From contig JAGGZA010000118.1 in assembly GCA_021162265.1 (NCBI GenBank), positions 1-14,975 of the forward strand: DNA of 14,975 bases. Direction: 5' to 3'. Source of the DNA: Candidatus Aerophobota bacterium (lineage in GTDB: Bacteria > Aerophobota > Aerophobia > Aerophobales > B3-G15). The position numbers were made by a program, and so were the translations under genes. Under the pieces are notes generated by a model. The model was not told the DNA's origin. It searched no databases and saw only the letters and a program-made list of their open reading frames with translations. Positions within the stretch are counted from its first letter, which is position 1; each line of letters opens with the position of its first letter. Below are positions 1-8,326 of the stretch, in pieces.

Positions 1-2
1 AA

Positions 3-1199
3 ATGTTAAATGTAGATGAGCAGCTCCATTTGATAAAGAGAAATACCGCAGAGGTAATACCAGAGGATGAACTTGCAAGAAAGATAAAACGCAAGGGTTC
101 TCTAATTATAAAATTTGGAGTAGACCCGACTACTCCTGATATTCATCTTGGTCATTCGGTAATACTTTTAAAACTTCGCACTCTTCAGGATTTAGGTCAT
201 AAAGTTGTTTTGCTTATAGGAGATTTTACGGCTCGTGTGGGAGACCCTACCGGAAGAGTGAAAGCAAGGAAACCTCTCACTGTAAAGCAGATAAGAGAGA
301 ATGCTAAGACCTATCGGGAACAGGCTTTTAAAATTCTCGATCCCTCTAAGACCAGGATTGACTATAATTCTCGCTGGCTTGGAAAGATGAATTTCTCCCA
401 GGTTCTGAAGCTTACCTCCCGCTATACAGTTGCCAGAATGCTGGAAAGAGACGATTTCTCACTTCGTTACAGGGAAAATATACCTATCGGTTTGCATGAG
501 TTTTTGTATCCCTTAATGCAGGCTTACGACTCAGTTGCTCTGAGGGCGGATGTAGAAATCGGAGGGACTGATCAGAAGTTCAATCTTCTTCTGGGAAGAT
601 ATATTCAAAAATCCTACAGGCAATCTCCTCAGGTTATTATTACCATGCCTATTCTGGAAGGACTGGATGGAAAGGAAAAAATGAGCAAATCTCTTGGCAA
701 TTATATTGGTGTGACCGAACCTCCTTCTGAGATGTACGGGAAGATAATGTCAATTCCCGATGAGCTTATATTCCGCTATTTTCGTCTGCTTACGCTTTTG
801 CCTGAGAGTGAGATTGAGAGGTTGGAGAAGAGTTTTAAAGAGGGAAAGCTCCATCCCAAGAAGGCAAAGAAGATGCTTGCTTTTGAGCTTGTCAGATTTT
901 ACTATAGCGAAGAGGAGGCAAAGTATCAGGATGAAAGGTTTGAGCGAGTTTTTTCGAAAAAGGAGGTTCCTCCTGAACTTGTATCTTATCCTGTTAATAC
1001 AGATAAAATATGGGTGGTAGAGCTTTTGAGGTTAACCGGTCTTGCCAGAAGTGGTTCAGAAGCAAGAAGGCTCATTCAGCAGGGAGGGGTGAAATGGGAT
1101 GGGGAAAGAATCAGAGAAATTGACCGGATTATTTTCTTGAGAGGGGAGCATATCCTCCAGGTGGGAAAGAAAAAATTTTTAAAAGTTGTGAAAAGGTGA
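3..1199 (+). CDS. tyrS: Tyrosyl-tRNA synthetase
   Basis: Charges tRNA-Tyr with tyrosine in the cytoplasm (class Ic aminoacyl-tRNA synthetase). The 398-residue product has the HIGH-type motif HLGH at residues 48-51, the tyrosine-site segment QAYDS at 173-177, the GGTDQ motif at 187-191, and KMSKS at 226-230 in the adenylate-binding loop. A C-terminal S4-type RNA-binding domain spans about 339-395. Length is normal for the roughly 400-residue bacterial form. The start ATG lies 2 bases from the window edge, so its ribosome binding site is not visible and a slightly longer N-terminus cannot be excluded, but the first residues (EQLHLIKRNTAEVIPEDEL) look like a standard N-terminus. The stop overlaps the next gene's upstream region, indicating a two-gene operon. 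Confidence 0.96.
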   Translation: MLNVDEQLHLIKRNTAEVIPEDELARKIKRKGSLIIKFGVDPTTPDIHLGHSVILLKLRTLQDLGHKVVLLIGDFTARVGDPTGRVKARKPLTVKQIRENAKTYREQAFKILDPSKTRIDYNSRWLGKMNFSQVLKLTSRYTVARMLERDDFSLRYRENIPIGLHEFLYPLMQAYDSVALRADVEIGGTDQKFNLLLGRYIQKSYRQSPQVIITMPILEGLDGKEKMSKSLGNYIGVTEPPSEMYGKIMSIPDELIFRYFRLLTLLPESEIERLEKSFKEGKLHPKKAKKMLAFELVRFYYSEEEAKYQDERFERVFSKKEVPPELVSYPVNTDKIWVVELLRLTGLARSGSEARRLIQQGGVKWDGERIREIDRIIFLRGEHILQVGKKKFLKVVKR

Positions 1200-1204
1200 A
1201 TATT

Positions 1205-1693
1205 ATGCTTTTAGGTATTATGGCTGATTCTCATGATAATTTGTTTAAAATAGAAGAAGCTGTTAATTTTTTTAATCAAGAGAGAGTTGATCTTGTGTTG
1301 CATGCAGGGGACTTTATAGCTCCTTTTGTGGTAAGAAAGTTTAAGATGCTGAGATGTCCTTTAATTGGAGTATTTGGTAATAATGACGGAGAAAAAAAGG
1401 GACTGAAGGATAAGATATTATCCATTGGAGGTGAGATTTACAATCCTCCTTATTCTTTTATAAAGAATGGAAAGAGAATTCTTTTGCTTCATGATCCTGA
1501 AAAGTTAAAAAAAATAGATTTGAATCCCTTTGATTTGATAATTTATGGACATACTCATCAAAGCGAGATTAAGAGAAAAGAGGGAAAAGTTTTTATTAAT
1601 CCCGGTGAGTGCGGAGGATGGCTTACCGGGAAGTCTACAATAGCTCTTTTAAATCTGGATACCTTGCAGGTAATTATAAAGTCACTGGAGTAG
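1205..1693 (+). CDS. YfcE/MJ0936-type metallophosphoesterase
   Basis: A small calcineurin-like metallophosphoesterase of about 162 residues, probably a Mn/Ni-dependent phosphodiesterase; the natural substrate is not known for most of this family. Metal ligands are visible in the standard order: D-x-H in ADSHDN (D8, H10), HAGD (D36), GNND (N59), H96 and GHTH (H116, H118). Length matches the compact YfcE/MJ0936 type. The frame also opens at GTG 1196, inside tyrS, but ATG 1205 is preferred. An AGGTGA ribosome binding site at 1194-1199, made partly from the tyrS stop, sits 5 bases before it, so translation is probably coupled to tyrS. The gene ends in TAG. Its last 12 bases overlap the convergent thioesterase frame. 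Confidence 0.9.
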   Translation: MLLGIMADSHDNLFKIEEAVNFFNQERVDLVLHAGDFIAPFVVRKFKMLRCPLIGVFGNNDGEKKGLKDKILSIGGEIYNPPYSFIKNGKRILLLHDPEKLKKIDLNPFDLIIYGHTHQSEIKRKEGKVFINPGECGGWLTGKSTIALLNLDTLQVIIKSLE

Positions 1694-2098
1694 TTTTTCT
1701 CTTCTGTATACTATCCCCTGGGCTTCAGCTATGAGCTGTTTCTGGGAGTTCTTTACTGTTATTTGATAGAGTCCAATTTTAGATCCACAGTATTCTTCTT
1801 TTGCTTCAGCAGTTAGAGTGTCTCCCACAGAAGGGGCTTTTATGTAACTTATATTCATCTAAAGGGCAACGGAAACTTTACCTCTGGAATTAGATGCAGC
1901 GGCAAAAGCCTGATCTGCCAATGAAAAAATAAGACCTCCATGAATATATCCGAGAAAATTTAAGAAATCCTCTTTTATCCTGAGGCTTACTTTGCCATAG
2001 CCTTTTTCAACTTTTTCTAATTTTATCCCCAGGAAACTGGCATAAGGGTCTTTTTTTAATTTTTGCTTTAAAAGAGAAAGATTGTTTTTTTCTTCCAT
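1682..2098 (-). pseudogene. PaaI-like hotdog thioesterase, interrupted by in-frame TAG
   Basis: Hotdog-fold acyl-CoA thioesterase of the PaaI/YbgC-like group. The first 79 residues carry the family signature GYIHGGLIFSLADQAFAAASNS (HGG loop and the helix following it) and end at TAG (1859-1861). Reading on in the same frame gives 58 more residues, beginning MNISYIKAPSVGDTLTAEA and ending VYRREKLLQ, which is exactly the missing second half of the fold. The combined 138 residues are the usual family length. The TAG falls in the strand after VAL, at a position that is normally a variable polar residue, so CAG to TAG is a one-base explanation. Readthrough, for example as pyrrolysine, is possible but unproven. 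It is the last gene of the dnaN operon, 25 bases after the phosphatase, with an AGAGGT ribosome site. Confidence 0.85.
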
Positions 2099-2123
2099 CT
2101 TTTACCTCTTGTATCTTAATTTT

Positions 2124-2882
2124 TTAATTTGATTTCAATATTCTTATTATGTCTTTATGTAATGTTCCATTAGAGGCTATATAACCTCTACTCCGAGAAC
2201 TCCAGGGTCTGCCGGACATGTCAGTAACTTTACCTCCTGCTTCTTCTACAATAAGGGCTCCAGCAGAAAAATCCCATGGTCTGTCATGGTAGTCTATCAC
2301 GATATCTATTTTTCCTTCTGCAGCATAAGAAAGACTCCTTGCACTGGAGCCAAACATTCTCAAGCTAAAAGTTTCCTTTGTTAGCTTTTCCAGATTATGC
2401 AGCATGGTTTTTCCCCTGTCAAGTTTAATGCTGCTATCGTAAACAACAAAAGCCTGGTCTATCTTTCTTTCAGAAACTTTTATTTTTTTACCATTTAAGT
2501 ATGAGCCCTCTCCTTTTTGAGCGAAGTAAAGCTGGTTTCCAAAAGGTATATAAATTACACCCAGAATAACATCTTCTTTATATTCAAGAGCTATAGAAAC
2601 CCCAAAAATTTCTATACCTCGCACATAGTTATGAGTCCCATCAAGAGGGTCTATTATCCATCTGTACTCTGAGCTTCCCTTCAGCTGTTTGCTTTCCTCA
2701 GACAAAATGGAGTGTTCGGGGTATCTTTTCCTGATCAGGCTAATTATTTTTTTCTCCGCCTCAAGATCAACGTTGGTAACAAGGTCTCCCCTTTTTTTGA
2801 CATTTATTTTACTAACCTTGCCAAAATTTTCAGTGAGTATTTTTCCTGCTTCTTTTGCAGCTTGAATTGCTATTTTTTCCAT
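2124..2882 (-). CDS. Inositol monophosphatase family protein (SuhB-like)
   Basis: Mg-dependent, Li-sensitive-type phosphatase of the inositol monophosphatase superfamily. The likely substrate is inositol phosphate or another sugar phosphate; fructose-1,6-bisphosphate or PAP cannot be excluded. With the start at ATG 2882 the protein has 252 residues. Visible metal-site motifs are EE at 62-63, WIIDPLDGTHNYVRG at 75-89 (D78, D81) and WDFSAGALIVEEAGG at 203-217 (D204). The frame extends to GTG 2894, but ATG 2882 is preferred because AGGTGA/AAAGG sequences lie just upstream of it. The gene overlaps the end of dciA by 53 bases, which implies translational coupling. Confidence 0.9.
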   Translation of the reverse strand: MEKIAIQAAKEAGKILTENFGKVSKINVKKRGDLVTNVDLEAEKKIISLIRKRYPEHSILSEESKQLKGSSEYRWIIDPLDGTHNYVRGIEIFGVSIALEYKEDVILGVIYIPFGNQLYFAQKGEGSYLNGKKIKVSERKIDQAFVVYDSSIKLDRGKTMLHNLEKLTKETFSLRMFGSSARSLSYAAEGKIDIVIDYHDRPWDFSAGALIVEEAGGKVTDMSGRPWSSRSRGYIASNGTLHKDIIRILKSN

Positions 2883-3369
2883 TTGCCTTTTCACCTTTTG
2901 TTTTTTTAAATTGTTTGTATTTCTTTAAAATTCTTTTAAGCAGTTCCTCCAGTTTTTTGTCTCCTATCCTTTTTGCTGTTTCCTCTACCCAATCCAGTTC
3001 CTTTTTCTCTAATTTAACTGTAACTTTTCTGCTGTTGACTTTTCTCTTTCTACCGGAGGAATGGGATACACTTCCTACACTAAAGTGTATATCTTTAATA
3101 ATTTCTTCTTCCTGGTTTTTGTTGAACTCTGAAATTATTTTTTCTTTAAAATGATAAAGCTGCGTTAACCAGGCAGAGCTGTCTACTTTTACAAAGAGAT
3201 TTCCCTTCCGGATGGTAACAGGCTGTGAGTGTTTACTTATTGTTTTTCCCACTGCCTGTGACCATGACTTTAAAATGTTAACCTGTTTAATCTTGGTATC
3301 AATACCAAGTTGATAAAATAAACTTTTTAATACATCACCTACTCGCGAGGGTGGATTATTATCCATCAT
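2830..3369 (-). CDS. dciA: DUF721/DciA-type protein
   Basis: DUF721 family; the characterised member DciA interacts with the replicative helicase DnaB and replaces DnaC/DnaI loaders in most bacteria. The conserved core is at residues about 7-72: a helical start, W36-x-x-AVG, the HSQPVTIRKGNLFVKV strand region and SSAWLTQL. After residue 105 the 179-residue protein is basic and low in complexity, with another helical segment at about 118-152 and a Lys/Asn/Ser-rich tail. The last 17 residues are encoded in the overlap with the phosphatase gene. The start abuts the recF stop (TAA then ATG ATG), with a GGTGAGG ribosome site inside recF. The recF-DUF721 gene order is common near bacterial origins. 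Confidence 0.88.
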   Translation of the reverse strand: MMDNNPPSRVGDVLKSLFYQLGIDTKIKQVNILKSWSQAVGKTISKHSQPVTIRKGNLFVKVDSSAWLTQLYHFKEKIISEFNKNQEEEIIKDIHFSVGSVSHSSGRKRKVNSRKVTVKLEKKELDWVEETAKRIGDKKLEELLKRILKKYKQFKKTKGEKANGKNSNSSCKRSRKNTH

Positions 3370-4485
3370 TTAATCTACCTCACCTTCTCTTATATGAAAG
3401 ATTCTGCTTTTTTCCAGAAAATCCTTGCTGAATTCCCCTGTGTTTTGTGTTGCAATAAAGACCTGTCCCTTGCCTTTTACTAAATCCAGAAGCAATTTTA
3501 TCCGTTTGAAGTCAAGGTCTGAGGGAACATCATCCAGCAAAATTATAGGAATATCACCTTCTCTTTCTCTAAGGAGCTCTACCTCAGCTAATTTGAGAGC
3601 AATGGCTGTTGTTCTTTGATCTCCCTGGGAGCCAAAAACTCTTTGGTTAATTTTGTTAACTATTATCTGAAAATCATCTCTATGAGGACCTATAAGACTC
3701 ATTCCATTTTCTACTTCTTTATCCTTTACAAGTTTTATTTTCTGGTAAAATTTTTCCTTTATTTTTCTTATAGAAAGGTCATTATCTTCCTCATCAAGGA
3801 AAGAGGAATTATACACAAGACGAATGGAGCAGGTTGATCCCCTCAATCTTGGATATATATTTGACAGACAGGATGCTAATTTTCTCAGGACTTTAAGGCG
3901 AAGATAGACTATTTCAGAGCCTAATTGTAAAAATTGAGAATTCCAGCCCAACATCTGATGGGCTGGGTACTCTCTTTTTTCCCTGAGTTTCCTTAAAAGG
4001 ACATTCCTCTGATTCAAAACTTTACTAAAGGAAAACTTTATATAGGAGAAATTGGGATACAGGAAGGAGGTAATTTCATCCAGAAAATTCCTTCGGTAAA
4101 AAGGCCCTCCCTGAACTATTTTTACATCTTGTATAGAAAATGCAACCATCCAGAGCCAGTAATTTATATTTTTAATAGGAACCTTATGGGAATTTACCCG
4201 GCGTAATTTCCTTGAGTTTTTAGCTAAGGAGAGTTCATATTTCAAAAAATTACCTTTTCTTTCTCCTTCTCCTCCAAGATAAAAGCTATCTTTTTCCCAT
4301 TTTATCAGCCTGTCATCCTCAAAGGTGCGGAAAGAAATTCCCCTTCCCAGACAATAAATAGCCTCTATTAAATTGGTTTTTCCCTGGCTGTTTCCTCCTA
4401 CAAAAATATTTATGGAGGGAGAGAATTCCAGATTAAGGCGGGAAAAATTACGAAAATTCAAAATTTGGATATTTTTTAACCACAA
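3370..4485 (-). CDS. recF: DNA replication/repair ATPase RecF
   Basis: SMC/ABC-type ATPase that binds gapped DNA and helps load RecA with RecO and RecR. The 371-residue length is typical. Walker A is GGNSQGKT at residues 30-37, the conserved SLIGPHRDDF is at 263-272, the ABC signature region GSQGDQRT is at 285-292, and Walker B IILLDDVPSDLD is at 314-325. The start is TTG (4485-4483). It is preferred because the resulting MWLKNIQILNFRN matches the family N-terminus and AGGGA lies about 7 bases upstream. It begins 13 bases after dnaN and abuts dciA, so all three are one transcript. Confidence 0.95.
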   Translation of the reverse strand: MWLKNIQILNFRNFSRLNLEFSPSINIFVGGNSQGKTNLIEAIYCLGRGISFRTFEDDRLIKWEKDSFYLGGEGERKGNFLKYELSLAKNSRKLRRVNSHKVPIKNINYWLWMVAFSIQDVKIVQGGPFYRRNFLDEITSFLYPNFSYIKFSFSKVLNQRNVLLRKLREKREYPAHQMLGWNSQFLQLGSEIVYLRLKVLRKLASCLSNIYPRLRGSTCSIRLVYNSSFLDEEDNDLSIRKIKEKFYQKIKLVKDKEVENGMSLIGPHRDDFQIIVNKINQRVFGSQGDQRTTAIALKLAEVELLREREGDIPIILLDDVPSDLDFKRIKLLLDLVKGKGQVFIATQNTGEFSKDFLEKSRIFHIREGEVD

Positions 4486-4498
4486 TAAAAAATCCCTG

Positions 4499-5620
4499 TT
4501 ACTCTTCTCTTAACTTAACTGGCATTAATATGTGAAGGTAGTTTTTGCTTTCCTTTGGTAAAAATACTCCAGGAGATTCCTGGTCTATCAAATGGACCTC
4601 AACTATCTCCCCCTCTATTGCTCTTAGTGCTTCAAGAAGGAATACCGCATTAAAGCTAATCCCCATTTTATCTATTTCTCTATCCTTTTTTATAGGAATT
4701 TTTTCGTAGGCACTTCCCAGACCTGCGGAAGTTGAGCTTATAGCGAGGCTATTTTCCTCCAGGTAGAATTTTACCAGACGAGTCTGCTCTTCAGATAAAA
4801 GTGAAACCCTTTTTATTGCAGCTATAAACCTTTCCTTATCTACTTCAAAGCTTACTTTATAATCCCTGGGTATGACACCCTGATAGTCAGGAAATTTTGC
4901 CTCAATTAACTGCGAAAAAAAGGAAAAGCCGGATGTTACAAAGAGGATTCTGTTTTCTTCTATTCCTATTTTAACCTCTCCCTCCCCACTTAAGATTTTT
5001 GTTAGCTGTCTTGCCGCTTTTAGTGGGATGAGTACTTTAAAGGGTTCAGAGATAGATGGATGAGGAATTGTTAAATAAGAAAGCCTGCGACCATCTGTAG
5101 CTACAGCCTTGAGAAAGAAACCTTCTTTTTCCTGATTTTCAGGCGAGCTTTCCAGCAAGACACAGTTGAGATTAGGTCTTACCTCATCCTGTCCAGCAGA
5201 AAACATGGTTTTTGTTAAAATTCCCTGGAGAGTATTTTGAGATAGAGAAAGTGTAGTTTTTGTTATGGGAGGAACTTCAGGAAACTCCTCGCTCGGTATT
5301 GCTACAAGAGTAAAGGAGATATCATTCATTTTTATTAAACTCTTGGTTTCATCTGCTTCAAGGGAAAATTTACCCGTAGGGAGCTCTCTTAAGATAGAAT
5401 GTAGCTTGTCCCCCGGCAGACAGATGCTCCCCTCTTCTTCAACATCTGCCTCGAAAGATGAGCGTATAGTAGTTTCTAAATTTGTTGCAGTTACCTCAAC
5501 CCTCTTTTCTTTTGCCGAAAGAAGAATGTGAGAAAGTATAGGGAGAGTTTTGCTTGTTATAGCATTTTGTGCTATTCTTACTCCCTCTATTGCCTTCTCT
5601 TTATCACAAATTACCTTCAT
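4499..5620 (-). CDS. dnaN: DNA polymerase III beta sliding clamp
   Basis: The ring-shaped processivity clamp of the replicative polymerase. The 373-residue protein has the three tandem clamp domains expected for the family: an N-terminal KVICDKEKAIEGVRIAQNAI segment, a central QNTLQGILTKTMFSAGQDEVRPNLN segment and a C-terminal end NYLHILMPVKLREE. The start ATG at 5620 has a GAGGGAG ribosome site 5 bases upstream, and a consensus promoter lies 25 bases further up. It heads the operon dnaN-recF-dciA-phosphatase-thioesterase. dnaA is not adjacent; rex lies upstream instead, so the classical dnaA-dnaN junction is broken here or lies elsewhere. Confidence 0.96.
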   Translation of the reverse strand: MKVICDKEKAIEGVRIAQNAITSKTLPILSHILLSAKEKRVEVTATNLETTIRSSFEADVEEEGSICLPGDKLHSILRELPTGKFSLEADETKSLIKMNDISFTLVAIPSEEFPEVPPITKTTLSLSQNTLQGILTKTMFSAGQDEVRPNLNCVLLESSPENQEKEGFFLKAVATDGRRLSYLTIPHPSISEPFKVLIPLKAARQLTKILSGEGEVKIGIEENRILFVTSGFSFFSQLIEAKFPDYQGVIPRDYKVSFEVDKERFIAAIKRVSLLSEEQTRLVKFYLEENSLAISSTSAGLGSAYEKIPIKKDREIDKMGISFNAVFLLEALRAIEGEIVEVHLIDQESPGVFLPKESKNYLHILMPVKLREE

Positions 5621-5645
5621 TTATGCTCCCTCAAAGATTTATGTA

Positions 5646-5674
5646 ATTGTACTTTTTCCTTATTAGTTTGTCAA
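5646..5674 (-). promoter_or_regulatory. Sigma70-type promoter of the dnaN operon
   Basis: On the minus strand TTGACA (5674-5669), a 17-base spacer and TACAAT (5651-5646) make a near-perfect housekeeping promoter. Transcription would start near 5639, about 20 bases before the dnaN ATG. Just upstream lies an imperfect inverted repeat (AGTTCT ... AGAATT, about 5679-5699), which might be an operator; this is weak. Confidence 0.8.
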
Positions 5675-5760
5675 CTGCAGTTCTAATAAGTCAGAATTAC
5701 TATGAAAACCAGGTTTTTAAACATATTATCTGGTGAGAAAGATTAATATGGGTGGGTTTA

Positions 5761-6420
5761 TTAAACTCTTGCCAGAGATAGATCCGAGAGGTCTAACTGG
5801 TAATTTCGGCTAAGATAAAATGAGAGTATTTCAAGTAGCATAGATAAGTCAACATTTTTCACTCTTACATTATCCGGGGTGATTAAACGAATAGGTGCAA
5901 AGTTCAAGATACCTTCCACTTTTCCCTCTATAAGTTTGTTTGCTGCATACTGGGCTGCTGATGCAGGAGTCGTGATTATCCCTATTTTTACTTTGTAGCG
6001 AGGCAGAAGCCTGGGGATTTTTTCTACATCGTGGACTTTCACACCCTCAAGAGTTTTACCTATTTTTTCAGGGTTATTATCGAAGGCAAGTTTAACTTGA
6101 AATTTGTCCTTTTTAAACCCTGGATAAGCGAGAAGAGCGGTACCTAATTTACCAACTCCCACAATAGCTAATTCTTTTTTCTGATTGAGAGAAAGAATTC
6201 TAATAATTTCCTCTTTTAGTTTTTCCACCTTATACCCTCTTCCTCGAATGCCAAAATATCCAAAGTAAGCCAGATCTTTTCTAATCTGATTATCAGGAAC
6301 ACCTATCCATTTTGAGAATTGCTTGGAAGAGAGCACCGAATTATTCGGCAACTTTTCCAGAGCCCTTAGATAAAGAGAAAGACGCTGAACCGTAACTTCA
6401 GGAGCTTTAAATATTAACAT
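5761..6420 (-). CDS. rex: Redox-sensing transcriptional repressor Rex
   Basis: Dimeric repressor that leaves DNA when the NADH/NAD+ ratio rises, controlling fermentation and respiration genes. The 219-residue protein has the Rex winged helix at residues about 1-75, with the recognition segment SSKQFSKWIGVPDNQIRKDL (31-50) followed by the GIRGRGY turn. The NADH-binding Rossmann fold starts at about 84 with GVGKLG (88-93) and ALLAYPGF, then AFDNNPEKIG (112-121). The NFAPI segment (173-177) and a C-terminal domain-swap helix (about 192-204) are as in the family. It begins 25 bases after the NuoI-GltD gene, so it is probably the last gene of that operon. I saw no convincing Rex operator in the window. 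Confidence 0.95.
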   Translation of the reverse strand: MLIFKAPEVTVQRLSLYLRALEKLPNNSVLSSKQFSKWIGVPDNQIRKDLAYFGYFGIRGRGYKVEKLKEEIIRILSLNQKKELAIVGVGKLGTALLAYPGFKKDKFQVKLAFDNNPEKIGKTLEGVKVHDVEKIPRLLPRYKVKIGIITTPASAAQYAANKLIEGKVEGILNFAPIRLITPDNVRVKNVDLSMLLEILSFYLSRNYQLDLSDLSLARV

Positions 6421-6445
6421 ATTGTTTTCCCACTTAGTTTTGAGT

Positions 6446-8326
6446 TTAAGAGGGCTCTTTTGATTTTCCTTTAAGATAACTATCTATTCCTTCAGCAGCT
6501 CTCTTGGCATCAGCAATAGCAGTTACAGCATCTAAATTGAGGTTGACAATGTCACCGCCGGCAAATACTTTTGGCAGGGAAGTTTTCCCATTATCATCAA
6601 CTTTTACCTTTCTGCGAGGAGTGAACTCTAATTTTTTAAACATATCCTGAGGGATAAATGAAAAATCCAGAGCCTGTCCAATAGCTTCAATGACCATATC
6701 TCCTTCCAAAAACATCTGTTTATCTTCATAAAAGGTTGGATTAAATCTTCCCTGCTCGTCAAACACAGATTTTACTTTTACACATAAAAGACCTTTTACT
6801 TTGCCATTTTCAACCTTAATTTCCTTAGGTCCCCAGCCAGGGTTAAATTCTATTCCTTCCTCCTTTGCCTCTTCAATTTCTTCTTCTGTAGCTGGCATTA
6901 TATCCCAGTCCTCCAAGGAAACTGTTTTAGTAATTACTTTTTCTCCTGGATACTGAATGTGTTGTAATCTCAGGGACTCCCGGGCAACATCCATCGCTAC
7001 ATTTCCTCCACCTATGACTATAACTTCCTTACCTACTTTTACTCCTTTGCCAATTTTGTTTTCTCTGAGGAATAGAAGAGCAGGATAAGCCTTGTCCGAA
7101 TTCTTAACACGAGTGGAACGAGATACAGTTGTTCCTATCCCAAGATAGATAGCATCATAATTTTTATAAATATCTTCAAATGAAACATCTTTACCAACCG
7201 TGGTATTAAACTTAAACTTTACACCCAGGGATGCGATATAATTTACATCCTTATCAATGCTCTCAACTGGTAGGCGATAGGGTGGTGGTCCTATTCTCAT
7301 CATACCACCACCTCCCGGTAGAGAATCAAATACAGTAACCTCATGTCCTTTTAACCTCAAGAAATAAGCTACTGACAAGCCGCCCGGTCCTGCACCGATA
7401 ACTGCCACCTTTTTCCCTGTTGTTTTAGCTGGAGCAAGTTCCAGGGCTTCTTTGTAGTCTTTTATCATATCAGAGGCATATCTCTTTAGCCACCTTATGG
7501 CTACTGGTTCTCCTCTCAAGCCAAGAGAGCAGACCTTCTCACAATGTTTCATACATATTCTTCCACAGATAGCAGGGATAGGATTGTCTTCAAATATTTT
7601 TCTTAAAGATTCATCGGGTTTATCCTCGTAAATTGCCTTTATGTAGTCGGAGATTTTTAAGTGTGCAGGACAAGCATCTTCGCACAGTTTACATTCAAGG
7701 CAACGAGAGGCTTCTCTTTTTGCTTCTTCCCTGCTATAGCCTATAACCTGTTCTATAAACGATAGTTTTCTTTCTTCAGGTGGGACCTGAGGCATAGGTA
7801 CACGTTTTGGTTCAAATAAGGAGTAATTTAAGTCTGATACAAACCCTTCATTATCCTTCCTGCGATGTGCAAGACTTGCCTTAAGCACAGAGTATTCCTC
7901 AGCGGGCAGGAAATGTTCTTTGTCTGTTTTTTCATCTTTTGCCAGTAAAGAGAAGGTGTTCTTATCAAAGTGAATATGGAGGTAATCTCGGGAGAGTTTT
8001 AAAGAGCCAGGAGGACAGATATCTACACAGAGACCACAAAAACAGCATCTTCCATAGTCAATCTTGGGACGCTCGTTCTTTTCTCCCGGTTTTGGCTTAA
8101 TTTCAGGAACCTCCACCATGGTTATTGCTTTATTGGGACATATGTCAGCACAATTTCCGCATCCTGTACATTTATCCCAATCATTTAAATGAAATCCCCT
8201 GTATCTTAAGGAGGGTTCCTTTTGTTCAAAAGGATACCTTAAAGTTCCTGGTTTTTCAAAGAGGTATTTAATTGCCTTGAATGGTTTTAAGAAACTTCCC
8301 TTTTTAACCTGTGATTTGTCTTTCAT
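6446..8326 (-). CDS. NuoI-like ferredoxin fused to GltD/NfnB-like NAD(P)H oxidoreductase
   Basis: A 626-residue fusion. Residues about 20-125 are a NuoI/MbxN-type subunit with two 4Fe-4S sites: C53, C56, C59, C63 and C94, C97, C100, C104. Residues about 190-620 resemble the small subunit of glutamate synthase and NfnB. They carry two further cysteine clusters (C209, C212, C215, C219 and C254, C258, C262, C266), an FAD motif GAGPGG (311-316), an NAD(P) motif GGGNVAMDVAR (439-449) and the AGGD flavin motif (589-592). A linker at about 126-190 has no recognised motif. Its ATG overlaps the nuoD stop by four bases (ATGA), so the two are coupled, and rex follows by 25 bases. Inferred role: electron transfer between NAD(P)H and the ferredoxin arm of a complex-I-like enzyme. 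Substrate and direction are unknown. Confidence 0.87.
   Translation of the reverse strand: MKDKSQVKKGSFLKPFKAIKYLFEKPGTLRYPFEQKEPSLRYRGFHLNDWDKCTGCGNCADICPNKAITMVEVPEIKPKPGEKNERPKIDYGRCCFCGLCVDICPPGSLKLSRDYLHIHFDKNTFSLLAKDEKTDKEHFLPAEEYSVLKASLAHRRKDNEGFVSDLNYSLFEPKRVPMPQVPPEERKLSFIEQVIGYSREEAKREASRCLECKLCEDACPAHLKISDYIKAIYEDKPDESLRKIFEDNPIPAICGRICMKHCEKVCSLGLRGEPVAIRWLKRYASDMIKDYKEALELAPAKTTGKKVAVIGAGPGGLSVAYFLRLKGHEVTVFDSLPGGGGMMRIGPPPYRLPVESIDKDVNYIASLGVKFKFNTTVGKDVSFEDIYKNYDAIYLGIGTTVSRSTRVKNSDKAYPALLFLRENKIGKGVKVGKEVIVIGGGNVAMDVARESLRLQHIQYPGEKVITKTVSLEDWDIMPATEEEIEEAKEEGIEFNPGWGPKEIKVENGKVKGLLCVKVKSVFDEQGRFNPTFYEDKQMFLEGDMVIEAIGQALDFSFIPQDMFKKLEFTPRRKVKVDDNGKTSLPKVFAGGDIVNLNLDAVTAIADAKRAAEGIDSYLKGKSKEPS

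Noticed and set aside
3809..3817. TTATACACA, a DnaA-box-like 9-mer
   Set aside because: It is single and lies inside the recF coding sequence; one 9-mer in AT-rich DNA is expected by chance.
5705..5745. Terminator after rex (ACCAG ... CTGGT)
   Set aside because: The stem is only 5 bp with a long loop and no proper T-run in the minus direction.
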